A stretch of 64,000 bases of DNA from Chamaecrista fasciculata (taxonomy: Eukaryota > Streptophyta > Magnoliopsida > Fabales > Fabaceae): contig QANZ01027534.1 of the NCBI GenBank assembly GCA_003254925.1, positions 1 to 64,000 on the forward strand, written 5' to 3'. The translations under genes and the position numbers were made by a program. This document shows, piece by piece, positions 48,212-59,652 of the stretch. The notes beneath the pieces are model-generated. The model was not told the origin of the DNA. It ran no database searches and saw nothing but the letters and a program-made list of their open reading frames with translations. How positions within the stretch are numbered: the stretch's first letter is position 1; the number at the start of each line of letters is the position of its first letter.

Positions 48212-50982
48212 GGTCAACTACGCTTAACTTTTTTCCCCCCCATTATAGCTGGTACCTGTGGCTCTTTGTGGTGTTCTTTCTGCTGCTAAATATTGAAGGT
48301 AAAAGTTGCTCCTTTGCAAAAAAATGTGTAATAAGGTTTCCTTTATTACACAATACCAGTTTAAAAATAAAATCCATTTGTAAATTTTTAATGCAGGGTG
48401 GCACACTTATTTCTGGCTAGCTTTTCTACCATTGATAGTAAGAATTTCCAAGTGGTTATTTGTTAATTAGCACTTGAGATGAAGAATGTGATGATAATTA
48501 GTAGGGTTTTGAGTAAACTTAGTCCTGAAAGATACACGAGTTGACAATACATTTCCTAAAGTCTAGTTTACACATTTTAGACCTTCGAAGTCATAAGTGT
48601 AATACATTTTAGTCCCTTAAATCTATTTTTTAGGGACTAACTTGTGAGGATAAAACAACTAAAATGTATTGATTCAATGATTTTCAGAAGTTAAATGGTG
48701 TAAACTTGACTTTCAAGGATTGAATTATTTACTTGTATATCTTTTAAGGAGCAACATATATATATATATGTTTATTCATTTTATATTCATTCACCTGAAT
48801 GACATTACAGCTTCTGCTTCTCGTGGGGGCGAAGTTAGAGTTCATAATATCGCGCTTGGCTCAAAATTTGTTGAAGAGGGAAGAGGAAGATGAGGAGGCT
48901 GCACAAGTTGGGGGAGCCATGAAGAGAAAGAAAGAACAAGCAGATGCAGCAAGAGTGAAGCCTTCAGATGAACACTTCTGGTTTAATAGACCTGCTCTTG
49001 TGCTTGACTTGATTCACTTCATTTTGTTTCAGAACTCTTTTGAGATTGCATTTTTCTTCTGGATTTTGGTGAGTATTTATATGAAGATAAGTCTCTTTTT
49101 TCTTTTTCAAATCAAAAGCACACATAACTTTGGATTGCATTTAATATTGTTATAAAGAAACAGGATAAGTGTCAGTTATTTTTAAGTGTGTGTCTTTTAA
49201 ACCCCTTGATCATCCAAAATTCTAACCAAAGTACTCACATGAATGTTAAGTTGATTAACAGTTTCATTGTAGAGTCTTTGTCACTTGTATCTTGAACAAT
49301 TTTGTAGTGTTCCAAGACTATTACTATTCGAATATGATGTTAATTCGAATTTGGATTCCCTAAAGTGGGAATTTTTAATGCAATTTGTGCAATTTAGAAA
49401 GAAATAGGAAGATGTAGAGATAGAAAGAGTGGGCCACAAAATTATAGCGTGTGTTATAGTAATAATTTTCCCCTTTTGCAGTGTACATATGGATTTGATT
49501 CATGCATTATGGAGAAAATATACTTCATCATCCCAAGACTGATAATGGGGTAATTAACATACTCTTTGGAAGTAAAAAAAGATAGAATCATACATAGAAG
49601 CATAATATAGTATTGCTGCTGTTAGAGTGTAAGTTGTGTACTCATCTCACTACTTTTTTATTGTCATGCAGTGTGATTGTTCAAGTATTGTGCAGTTACA
49701 GCACCTTGCCTCTCTATACTATTGTCACTCAGGTTAGATAATCTGTGGACATGTTTCCTCCTTTAGATTCATGCAGAGTTTTTAAAAGCACAATATTAGA
49801 TTTGATAAAACTTCCTTTATGTTTGGATGAGTGATCTTAGAAATCCTTGAACCCTTCTTTGAATTTTTCTCATAATATGTTTTGTAGCCATTTGGTCATT
49901 GGTGTTAGAGTTGGAATCCAATCTAGGGCCATAATTTGTGTGATGTAATTTGGATCCTCTGAAACACTTTACAAGGGTAAAGTGGGAAAGAGATAGTAAG
50001 AGATAGAGAGAGAAACTTTACAAACAAAACTACTAACTATATGGGGACGATATATATGGGTTTGGACTTGCTGAAGTTAGTTTAGGGTAAAATTCATAAA
50101 ATTCTAATAAAATAATATTAAGTTGGAAATAAATGTGAGATAAAAATGTAGGAATGTGGGACACATATAATATTTTATAAAATTTTATTACTCAAAGATT
50201 TAATGAGTAGAGAAAAGTGTACCTTAATCTATGATCTTCAAAAACTTGAAGAGAGTTTTATTTCTCTCTGCCCTTCTACTTTTCTTAGTTCTGTGATGGT
50301 TGAAAACTCCTTAGCCACTTAGGTCAAGTAGTAACCACACATTTTCTTTTTCTGAAGGAAGAGATATAGATTTTAAAAGCCCTACCAAACTCTAATGTCT
50401 TATAAGCCCAACAACCATCAGATTGGGTTTTCTTTTAATAGATCTGGTCCATTAGTCACATGGGTCACTTACAGAGATTATTAAAATAATCTAACACTTT
50501 ATCCTAAACAAACTTTAGCTTATGGAAATTCGGGATCAATACCCCACCTCTATCTTCGAACTTCATAGAAATTTCACACATTAGAACTATGGAAGATCTT
50601 AACCTTTTGAGATGGTTGATTCTAGTCTAGTCTGTTTTTGAGTCTTGTTAGCTTGTAGGAGGAAATTGCAACAAGAGTCTAAAATTCAATCTAAATTACT
50701 CATCCAAATACACCCTCTCTTGGTTATCTTGTTTGGTTAAATCAGATGGGTAGCAAATTCAAGAGGGGCATGTTTGATTCAATGTTGGAGTCAACTCTGC
50801 TGCTTTGGGCTGAAAGTGGAAGAGCAAGTGATGCTTCTAGCACAAGGAGGACAATTTCTCACAGATTGGTCAAAGAACCAAGTCAACATCATGTTCATTT
50901 TGATGAAAAGGCAATCACCATGATGGAAGGAGCTTCAAAATCAACACTTGAGCTTTCTCACATTGCCCAAACTTCTTTATAG
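44870..50982 (+). CDS. MLO13: MLO family protein, MLO13-like, 14 exons, ~512 aa
   Basis: Seven-span plasma-membrane protein; family roles include mildew susceptibility, root tropisms and pollen signalling. Exons: 44870-44989, 45777-45834, 45942-46159, 46677-46793, 47107-47164 (donor uncertain), 47266-47354, 47578-47652, 47972-48060, 48249-48298, 48397-48437, 48811-49068, 49482-49549, 49672-49732 and 50746-50982. It opens MAEELNSSLEYTPTWIVAVV and contains family blocks KEELMLLGFISLLLTVSQ, ALESLHHLHIFIFVLA, FFKQFYGSVTKSDYIALRQG, KPSDEHFWFNRPALVLDLIH and CSYSTLPLYTIVTQMGS. The blocks are closest, from memory, to Arabidopsis MLO13 rather than powdery-mildew clade members. The C-terminal tail (~79 residues) is short. 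Exon 5 is problematic: the strong donor GTAAGA at 47197 would put TGA in frame, while a weaker GTAATT at 47165 restores it. The gene may be intact or damaged at this one point. Confidence 0.88.
45480..45715. repeat. MITE-like repeat in MLO intron 1
   Basis: It shares with 48515-48755 the block ATACATTTTAGTCCCTTAAA..CTATTTTTTA.GGGACTAA and both outer parts (AAAGATATATGAGTTAACAA-type and TTTCAGAGTGTAAACTAGAC-type). A foldback with TTTAGTCCCTTAAA centre. Confidence 0.6.
48515..48755. repeat. MITE-like repeat in MLO intron 10
   Basis: Second copy of the repeat in intron 1, same orientation, with outer TAGTCCTGAAAGATACACGA mirrored by a right end CTTTCAAGGATTGAATTA-like stretch. Confidence 0.6.
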
Positions 50983-52959
50983 CATACCTAATATTGTTCT
51001 CAAGTCAACACAAGATTAAGGTAAATTTCATTTAGTATTTGTTATCTTGTTAACTGATAAGAAAATCGAACACATACATGGATATTATACCTGAAAATAA
51101 ATACATAAAAATAGCTTGTTATTATTATTATTATTATTTTGGAAGTAGTTTTTCTTGGCCTACTATTCACTGGTATAAGGTTATGTTCACTGTGCAGGTG
51201 CTGAAGCACAATACCATGGAATGGTTGAATGAGTTGGGGTTTCCAACTAAAGAAGATTATCCCCAAAAAAAAAATAAATAAATAAACTTCATCTTATCAA
51301 ATGTATAAGCTTTCTCAGTTCATTATTATTCAATGGAAGAGAGAAACTCAAAAATTTGAAAGAAACCTCTTAAAAAGTGGCAAAAGTATTGATAATTATG
51401 GTCAATCATGTAAGAAAAGAAAAATTAAAGTAATGGTATAAGCGTGATAAAAGTGCTATCTAATTTTTTTGGCTTAAGTGCAATTTTGGTCCCATAACTA
51501 TGACAAAGGTTTCATTTTGGTCCCATAACTTTTTTTGTTGCAATTTTGGTCCCATAACTATGACAAAGGTTTNNNNNNNNNNNNNNNNNTTTTTTTTTTT
51601 TTCCGAGCAAAGACAAAAGAGCTATCTGATTACAAATTTACTTTTAGTCCTTTACATTCTCCAAATTAGCAAGTGTTAAGTTTTCTCAAACTAACAGACT
51701 CATTACAAGTTATAATCCTCTAGCCTCTGTGCATTTTTGAATCTCTTAGACAAAAGTGCTAATATGTATAAATTTGTTATTTTCTAAGCAAAATTATCTA
51801 CTCAATTTTAAAGAGTAGATCTAAACAACAAATATAGTCGACTAAGACTAAACCATATTCTTTTTTTGTATGATCACAAAATTTCTTTCATTTATTTGTT
51901 TTACGGTCTAGACAAAGACTAATTCTTTTCAAGTTAAAGGTAAAACTCTCTTAATAAGAATATTTCATAACATCATCTACCACTTCAACTAATCACTTGT
52001 CGGTACTATACTTATTTTTGTTTAGTGTCCTATTTGCATAAAGAGTGAAGGCAATAGTGATAACCATATCAACTATAAAATAAACAATGTTGTATACGAT
52101 TTTGATTGTGCTGCCAAGGTCTTTTTTTCTTAAGAACCGGGCAGTATCCTCCGTCGATAATTAGAGATTAACCATTTTTTAGAGATCATTGAAATAGGTT
52201 TTATTTCTACCAACAAATCTTTTCTACTAAAATCTTTAATAATCAACCACTGCAACTAACAACTTTATAACAAACTAACAGATTCACTTCACAGAGGGCT
52301 AAAACTACTATAAAACATTATTTTTTAATACTACTGTATCATCATATATATCATATATATATATATATATCTAATATTTTTATGTTATATATGTATATAT
52401 TATAAACTTTGGAAGTGAATATTCTGCACTTTTCATACGTACGTGCTGGTCAATACTGCATGTTGTTCATTTTTTAATATATTTTTTTTTGGGACTGATC
52501 ATTTTTTAATATTTTGAATGTATATTAATGTGATGTACATGGGGATTGGGGAGTGACTTTTCTAATTTTGACTTATGTTTTTCAAATTATGTTAAATTAA
52601 ATGTTTTATTCTCTTAATTTTATTTAAAGACTTAAACGGTGACGAGACGAACCTTTCATAGTTTCATTAGTTCATGATTCATAAACTTACAAAACTACAG
52701 ATTCTGCATTAATTGTGTGAGTCGTTCATGTTCATGTAACTGCATATTCATTTATTTATCTATTTAGAATTGCGCGCTTAATTAATTAAGCAGGTAACAG
52801 AAAAATCCAATTCCTGAGAATCCATGGAGAACGAAGAAGTGGAAGATCGGAAAAATGCTCGGAATAATTGCGCATTGCTCTAATAAACACTAATAAGGGA
52901 ATCATCGGTACGCGCATTATCGCCGGCGCCGTCGTCGGTGGTGGAAACTTGTTCCGGCT
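50983..52959. other. MLO 3' UTR, intergenic gap and NHX leader
   Basis: An isolated half of a 'TTTGGTCCC' foldback (51474-51572: CCCATAACTATGACAAAGG twice) runs into an assembly gap. TA microsatellites occur at about 52348-52370. The ~170 bases before the NHX ATG are richer in G and C (GCCGGCGCCGTCGTCGG near 52923) and are probably the 5' leader. Confidence 0.45.
51573..51589. other. Assembly gap (17 N)
   Basis: Seventeen undetermined bases followed by a T-run interrupt a foldback repeat. The true length is unknown, and the missing half of the element is probably here. Single Ns also occur at 4663, 32033 and 34507. Confidence 0.95.
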
Positions 52960-55900
52960 ATGGAAGATGCGATTTCTCCGGCCGGCCAGGAGCAGCAAGC
53001 TGCTGGCGTAGGGATTCTCCTTCAGATCGTAATGTTGGTATTATCTTTCGTTCTAGGTCATATCCTTCGTCGCAAAAAGATATACGTCATTTCTGAAGCC
53101 AGTGCTTCTCTTCTTATAGGTATTTCTTCTTTAATTTCACATTTTCACGCTCATCGCTCGCTTCTGAGTTCTCACTTGCTTCCTTTATTTGTAGGATTGA
53201 TTATTGGTGAATTAGCTAACATTTCAAAGACAGAAAACACTACTATCAGGTTATACATACATACATACATGATACATACATTGCAGTATTGTGTAATCAC
53301 TCCACTTTTTGTAGGGTTCTTTAATTGTTGGGTAAATTACATTTTGGTACCTGAAGTATGAACGGATTCCACTTTGGTACTCTGTTCTTTCAAAAGTGAC
53401 ATTTTGGTACCTGTTTCATTAACATTAGTACTTTGGAGGTCATGTACATGGTAAAAAACACATAATCCACTATCCTAAACTCATATTTCACGATTCAGTC
53501 TAAACACGATTCAGTATGTACCTGAAGACAAAGAATTTCATGTTTTTTTAGGCCGAATGGATTTTGTGTTTTTGACCATACACGTGACCTGCACATGCAT
53601 TTTTCCGTCAAAAGATAATGGAAAAAGAATTTTGGGTATCAAAGTGCTAACGACAAATAGAAAATGGTACTAAAATGTCACTTTTAAAAGAACAAGGTAC
53701 CAAGGTGAAACCGGTCCATATCTCAGGGTTCCAAAGTGTAATTTACCCTTTATTATTTTCAGAGCTCATTTTTTTTCGGTTGTCGTTCTCCTTCAACTTC
53801 TACAGGGCGTGGTTCAATTTTCATGAGGAATTCTTCTTTATGTTCCTTTTGCCTCCAATCATATTATATCCTTACTCAATGTTGTTTTTCATTAGTATTG
53901 TATTCTTATACTTAATAATATTATTTTATCTGTGTTATTTACTTGTCTCACTGGATATCCATACTGTTTTTTCTTAACTGTCAAGTTTACTCAGTCTGGA
54001 TTCAGTCTCTCACCTGTAAGCCCCTCTGTAAATTTGTTTTTGGCCTTGTATTTTTCTCATTAACGCCATCTTTTTTGACTGTTTGATTGTGGTTTTGACA
54101 GAAACCTTTCTTCTTAAATTTTGGAGCAATCGTAACATTTGCTATATTCGGTACCTTCATAGCTTCAATGGTAACGGGTGTGTTAGTGTAAGTCTTTTTC
54201 TTGTTTTTATTTTTTCTCCCACAAAGCAGTTTTTTTCTTTTTGGTAGTTACTTGAGCTATCTCACGTGGTGGTTTATTAGGATTTATCAATTTCATGCTA
54301 ATGTAATTCTCCTATCAGCAGTTATCTTGGTGGATCAATCAGAATAATGTATAGACTTCCTTTTGTTGAGTGCCTAATGTTCGGCGCTCTCATATCAGCA
54401 ACTGATCCTGTTACTGTTTTGTCCATATTTCAGGTGATTTCCCCTTTTACCTTTGTATTTCTTCCATTTATATGATACTACATATACATGTTCTGAGTTC
54501 TGACTAGTCTTAAACCCAGTAAGCATGTCTTTGACAGCTTAAAGTAGGACTCATGAGCATTCCCCTGCGCATGCATGTTTGTTGACTATGTTAAAGCTGC
54601 TACATATTTCACACTGTTTGAAGCTTGAGCTTAGAGGATAATGAGGTTTACTTGATTACATTACATATATGAATGTCTAGATAGTTGTTAATCATGTAAG
54701 TTACAGGAAAGAAGAAAAAATAAGGCCTAAATTGGGAAGAAGTCCGTGTCTTCTTGGGGATCTAGTATACAATGTGTCTGTGTCATCATGAAATGGATGA
54801 AGTGGGCGGGTCATATTCTGGAGTGAGAAGTTTATGTATTCCATTAAGAATTTCCTTGGCATTCTTGGTAGCCTAGCTGGTCTTTTCTTAGTGTTCCTCA
54901 CAATTGGCACTAACCTTGACTTATTAGAAGCAATATTTAATTAATATGCAGTTTATTTCCTAGTTTCTATCCAAGTAGTGTGTCTATCTCCATTGTCGTT
55001 GTTCTTTCTAATTCTTAGTACACCATTATACATGTAGTAACTATGCAATATCTGCTTGATTTGTTCCTAAGACATACTTTTCCCTGCTATTTTATCAGGA
55101 GCTTGGCACAGATGTTAACCTATATGCCTTGGTTTTTGGAGAGTCTGTTTTAAATGATGCGGTAAGTCTCAACACCTACTTTTCTTCTTTTATGTCTTGT
55201 GGTGTTGTACGTCTGTTATATTAAGATGAATGGTGCTAATCGGCTTATCATTTTTTTCTTCTCCCTTTCTATTTGTGTCTTCTTTCTACCTGACCTCCTT
55301 CGTGTGCTATGGATAGATGGCAATCTCGCTGTACAGGTATCTGAACTTCTGATTACGCTTATCCATGGTGCTGGTTACTCAAGTATCATTATTTAAGAGT
55401 TTAATTCTAACTCTTTTCTCACTATACAGGACAATGTCATTGATTAGAACTCACCCATCTGGACTAAATTTCTTCATGGTAGTTGTTAGCTTTGTAGAGT
55501 CTTTTGTTGGCTCAATGTCTGCAGGTCAGTGTTGACTAATTTTACATAATCAAATTACCTGTTATGATAGGACCTTGAATAGGTTTTCAATTGACCTTTT
55601 GCATCAGCTGAACTCACCTGCAACACTTCACGTTTTTTCTTCTGTCATATGTTTTGTAACTTTTATCTTGGTCTTTTTTGGTCTCTATAAAGTTGATATA
55701 ATGAGTGACAACTCTTGAGGCAGAAAAGAAGTGAGACTGTGAGAGAGAGTGACAGAGCATTATTGAAGGACTTTGTCATAATGAACTTATATACTAATTG
55801 TATTATTTGCAAATTGTCATTTTATGATATTCCAGCTCAAAGTATTGTTATGTTTAAATATTTTTAAGTAGCTATTCTTTTGGTGGTTCTACAGGTGTTG

Positions 55901-58900
55901 GAGTTGGATTTTTATCTGCTTTGATATCCTTTTTAACTCACTTTGTCCTTATGATTTTCAGTATAACTAATTAGAGATTTAAAAGTCAAAATATATTGTG
56001 AAACCTTAACTATCAGAACCTGTTTAAGTATGCAGGGTTGGATGTTGACAAGTAAGTATTTAGTATTTGTTCACTGTCTTTGATGACTTATATCATATCT
56101 GGAATATAATGATTGGAGCAATTTTATGGTTCTATCCAGTCTTCAGAACTTGGAGAGCTGTCTTTTTGTTCTTTTCCCTTATTTCTCGTAAGAAATCTCT
56201 CTGGATCATTTCTTCATGACTTTGCCTCAGAAGCATCTCGAATTATATTCCAGATACTAGGTGCAAGTAAGTGAAACTATTTTCTTCTTAAGGTACATGC
56301 TTGCAGAAGGTCTTGGCTTATCTGGCATTGTATCAATACTGTTTACAGGAATAGTAAGTACAAGTTATGCTTCTCGTGTTTTATTTAAAAATTCTTGTGC
56401 TACCTTATTGTAATGAGGATCTTGGTGCTCTGTTTTAGCTCATGAAGCGTTATACATATTCAAATTTGTCAGAAAGTTCTCAAAGATTTGTCTCTTCTTT
56501 TTTTGAGTTGATCTCATCTTTGGCAGAGACATATGTGTAAGGATTAAGGAAGATTCCATTTTCTATACATTTATTTGTGTAGTTATGTATTTCTGTCAAA
56601 ATGATGCATCTACACCTTTTTTATCCTATGATCTACAGATTTATATATATGGGCTTCGATATTCCTTTGGAGACACTTAACTGGTCACATTTCGGATTTA
56701 TATTCTTCTCCATTGTATCCTTTCTTTTCCCCTGTAATTTTGTACCAGAAATTTGGATTGTAGTGATTTCTATCATCTGTACATTTTTTTTATTCATTGT
56801 TCTCTTCCTCAACTCACTTGGTAACACCTTCAGATATTCATTGGGGCTGCAAGGTATTTGTGCCGTTATTGTCATTAGCATAGGTGTTTGATTAAGTTAG
56901 TCTACTGAAATATCTACCTGCAACTACTTAAGACTCTTACACTTTGGCTTCACATTATGTTTAAATATTTCCTTTTTACTTACTAGATTAACCTAGTCAC
57001 TTCATGCAGGGCAGCAAATGTCTTTTCTTGTGCATATCTGGTCAATCTGATCAGACCTGCACGTAAAAAGATTCCTCCAAATCATCAGAAAGCACTTTGG
57101 TATAGTGGTAAGGAAAACATAAATCATTGATTACACTATGAGAGTTTGATTGGCTGTGTCAAAAAATTTAAAAAAGAAAACTGCTTCTTGCTTTTGGTTA
57201 TTATTTTGTTGTTTTGGCTAAATTTTGTGTATTATGAACATGAGTAGGACTTCGAGGGGCAATGGCCTTTGCCCTTGCTCTGCAATCAGCTCATGATCTT
57301 CCAGAAGGACATGGCCAAACCATATTTAATGCAACTACAGCAATAATTATTTTGACGGTGGGCATGCTCATTGTAGTCTGTGATTCAACCTATCATCGAA
57401 CATTTTTATTTAACAAAACAATTTCACAGATTCAGTGTTTGTCTAGATTGGGTATACTGTAAATATTAAACAATATTCTCACATTTAGTATCCATGCATA
57501 TCTATTAATGTTCCTTGCACTCCACTACTTGTGCTATACTGGTGTCACGTATAGATTCTCAAAAGAACAGTGTTCTTTTTTATCAGGTATTGTTTTTAAC
57601 ATAGCAAAACAGCAGCTCTGTCTTTTCAGCATATAGTGCTACCTGACACTCCCCTATGAAAGTAATTGACCTTATTAATTTGTATGGATAGGAACTACAC
57701 GAATTGTATAGAATGGGAAAGGAATTTCAATGTTGAAAATATTTCTGGAGATGTTAATTTTAACCATCTCTGGGCAGATGATAAGTATAATATTACTTCT
57801 ATGTTTAAATTCCTATATAAATTATTTGTAAGCGGTCAAAAGTTTTCTTTTCCCCTTTCTTTTAATCTTCAATCTTCATTTCTAGCAGTATTTTGGACAT
57901 TAAAATTTATCTTTGCTGTTTCAGGTATTACTAATTGGTGGTTCAACGAGTCACATGCTGGAAGCTCTGGATGTTGTAGGTGAAAGTATTGACATTGATA
58001 GTCCTCTGAGTCCTGCAGGCACTATGGTATGTTTTGCAACATATAATTTACTTATTTCAAATGTTTAATATAAATGCACCATGCTTGAGTAATGACTGGG
58101 ATTAATGTTCTTCTAGAATTTATTTAAATCTGCATGCTCTAGTTGGATTTAAGAATCCAATTTCGGTTATGAATCTTTGTAATAGAATGTTTACTTACAA
58201 GTTCAACACAGTCAGTTTTGATAGTATCATTTATTCTTATGAAGGATATATGTTTAGCCTAATTCACATTTACATGTTTCCTTCCACAAGAACTTAGAAG
58301 AAAATGATGGTGATATCGATCCTTTTGACGACGAGGAATCATCGTCAGGGAACAAAATCAAGAAGAAGCTGAAAGAATTCCAAAAGAGGTATCATCTGGA
58401 TTCTGAGTTTTGATACTGAAAATATGGTTAAATTAATATATATATATATATATATATCTTTTTTTATAATGATCCATCAATTTTCTTTCTCTCATTGGCA
58501 TTGCTTCTCCTTTGCAGAACTGGATCCTTTACAGCTCTAGATAGAAACTACCTCACGCCATTCTTTACAAGTCAAAATGAAGATGATATGGAAGAATGTA
58601 AGTTTAACTTGTCATTGATATCTATTTAAAGTATTGTAAAATTCTCAGTTCACAGGTCTAGGTTATGGTTTAGATCTCCCTCTGATGGTCATTCTCAAAC
58701 GTATGAACTACTTGATTTTGGATTCAATTGAACTTGGATGTATTTCTCTCTTATACATTCATGTTCAAAGATTATGTAATTTCCTGTCAATGAATTTGAA
58801 GTGGCATATCAATTTTATGTGTTGAACTGTAAGTCCATAGCATTTTGTAACCTCATGTCTTTTCCTGAGGCTTTTGAAACTACGCTTCTTACCAAGTTGT

Positions 58901-59200
58901 AATCGCTTAGCCATTGTCAACTTGCAAGTTTTCATGGAATGTTTATGAGCATTGTGATTCTAATATTACTTTAAGTATCATGCTAACTTTTTTGGCTAAA
59001 CAACAATAACAACAACAATCAAAGCTTATTCCCACTAGCTAGGTGGGCTATATGGATTAAATTTTTTTACTAGAGTAAATTAATTTTGTTTTGACACAAT
59101 ATTACTACCCTAACCCATGGTTCTTCTTGCAGCCAAACTTTTGACTGGTGGTAGAAGTCATAAAGCAGGCTTCCATGACGATAACCTGAGTCCTTCATAA
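52960..59200 (+). CDS. NHX6: Endosomal Na+(K+)/H+ antiporter, NHX5/NHX6 type, 22 exons, 531 aa
   Basis: Exchanges Na+ or K+ for H+ in Golgi/TGN/prevacuolar membranes (family knowledge). Exons: 52960-53119, 53195-53249, 53806-53865, 53991-54015, 54102-54187, 54322-54433, 55099-55161, 55317-55336, 55430-55524, 55895-55923, 56020-56051, 56140-56187, 56293-56353, 56439-56536, 56639-56714, 56834-56853, 57010-57107, 57248-57357, 57925-58026, 58291-58388, 58518-58597 and 59133-59200; the frame is continuous. Landmarks: amiloride-site-like FFMFLLPPI (~82-90), SATDPVTVL with Asp157, Asn185-Asp186 (GESVLNDA), [12 protein letters not shown], and a hydrophilic tail. Length fits Arabidopsis NHX5/6 (~520-535). 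Two exons are only 20 bases. Three introns have U12-type signals. NHX5 and NHX6 cannot be told apart here. Confidence 0.93.
53330..53748. mobile_element. Foldback MITE in NHX intron 2
   Basis: Ends GGGTAAATTACATTTTGG and its mirror GTGTAATTTACCC, with repeated TTTGGTACC / GGTACCAA words in the two arms. The flanking 9-mers (TTAATTGTT and TTTATTATT) agree at 7 of 9 positions, compatible with a decayed Mutator-type duplication. Confidence 0.7.
53866..53990 (+). other. NHX intron 3: U12-type AT-AC intron
   Basis: Starts ATATCCTTAC and ends TTTAC. A branch-site match TTCTTAAC (53971-53978) places its A 13 bases before the 3' end. The frame (ATA TT | T CAG TCT) requires exactly these ends. All three U12 signals agree. 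Confidence 0.92.
55924..56019 (+). other. NHX intron 10: U12-type AT-AC intron
   Basis: Starts ATATCCTTTT and ends AGAAC. The branch-site match CCTTAAC (56004-56010) lies 10 bases before the 3' end. The frame (GCT TTG | CTG TTT AAG) restores the family sequence [11 protein letters not shown]. Confidence 0.93.
56715..56833 (+). other. NHX intron 15: U12-type GT-AG intron
   Basis: Starts GTATCCTTTC (the U12 GT-AG consensus) and ends TTCAG; TTCCTCAAC (56805-56813) is a near-perfect branch site, ~21 bases from the 3' end. It precedes a 20-base exon. Confidence 0.85.
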
Positions 59201-59276
59201 ATTCATTGTCATCCCTGATGCTCAAGCAATTTATAGAGACATCTTCGAGAAATTGGCAAAATACAAGAACAAGAAC

Positions 59277-59592
59277 TGTTGACATGGCATTTTAGCTCCA
59301 ATAATATTTTGTTATCTTTATAAATTTGAATAAGTCATCTCTAAGAGATATTGGTTGTTAGGGTATTTAATTTATTTTATTTTTATAATTAAGATTTAAG
59401 ATTATTGTTATCTTCACATTTCAGTTTGAATTTTCTAACCTAGAAAATTAGGGAGTTTGTTATTTCTTATCTTCTATAAATTATTATCAAGTCATGAATA
59501 AAATGAAATCAGATTTTAACCTTTTCAAAAAACTCTCCTTTCTCTCTCTCCCAAATTTAAAATTCTGAATCCTTCTCTGAAAAAACCAACAA
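59277..59592 (+). repeat. 5' LTR of the copia element
   Basis: 316 bases, TG...CA, containing CATGAATAAAATG (AATAAA at about 59498), a possible polyadenylation signal. The first ~130 bases are nearly identical to the truncated 3' LTR; two or three differences are seen, including GT inserted after ACAT. Confidence 0.85.
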
Positions 59593-59652
59593 TTGGTATC
59601 AGAGTCATAGTTGATCTTTCGGAATTAAACACCATTTTTCAATCCACCAAAA

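Noticed and set aside
53675-53977. 100-codon frame in the NHX region
   Set aside because: It joins MITE sequence, real exon 3 and read-through into the AT-AC intron; only 53806-53865 is coding.
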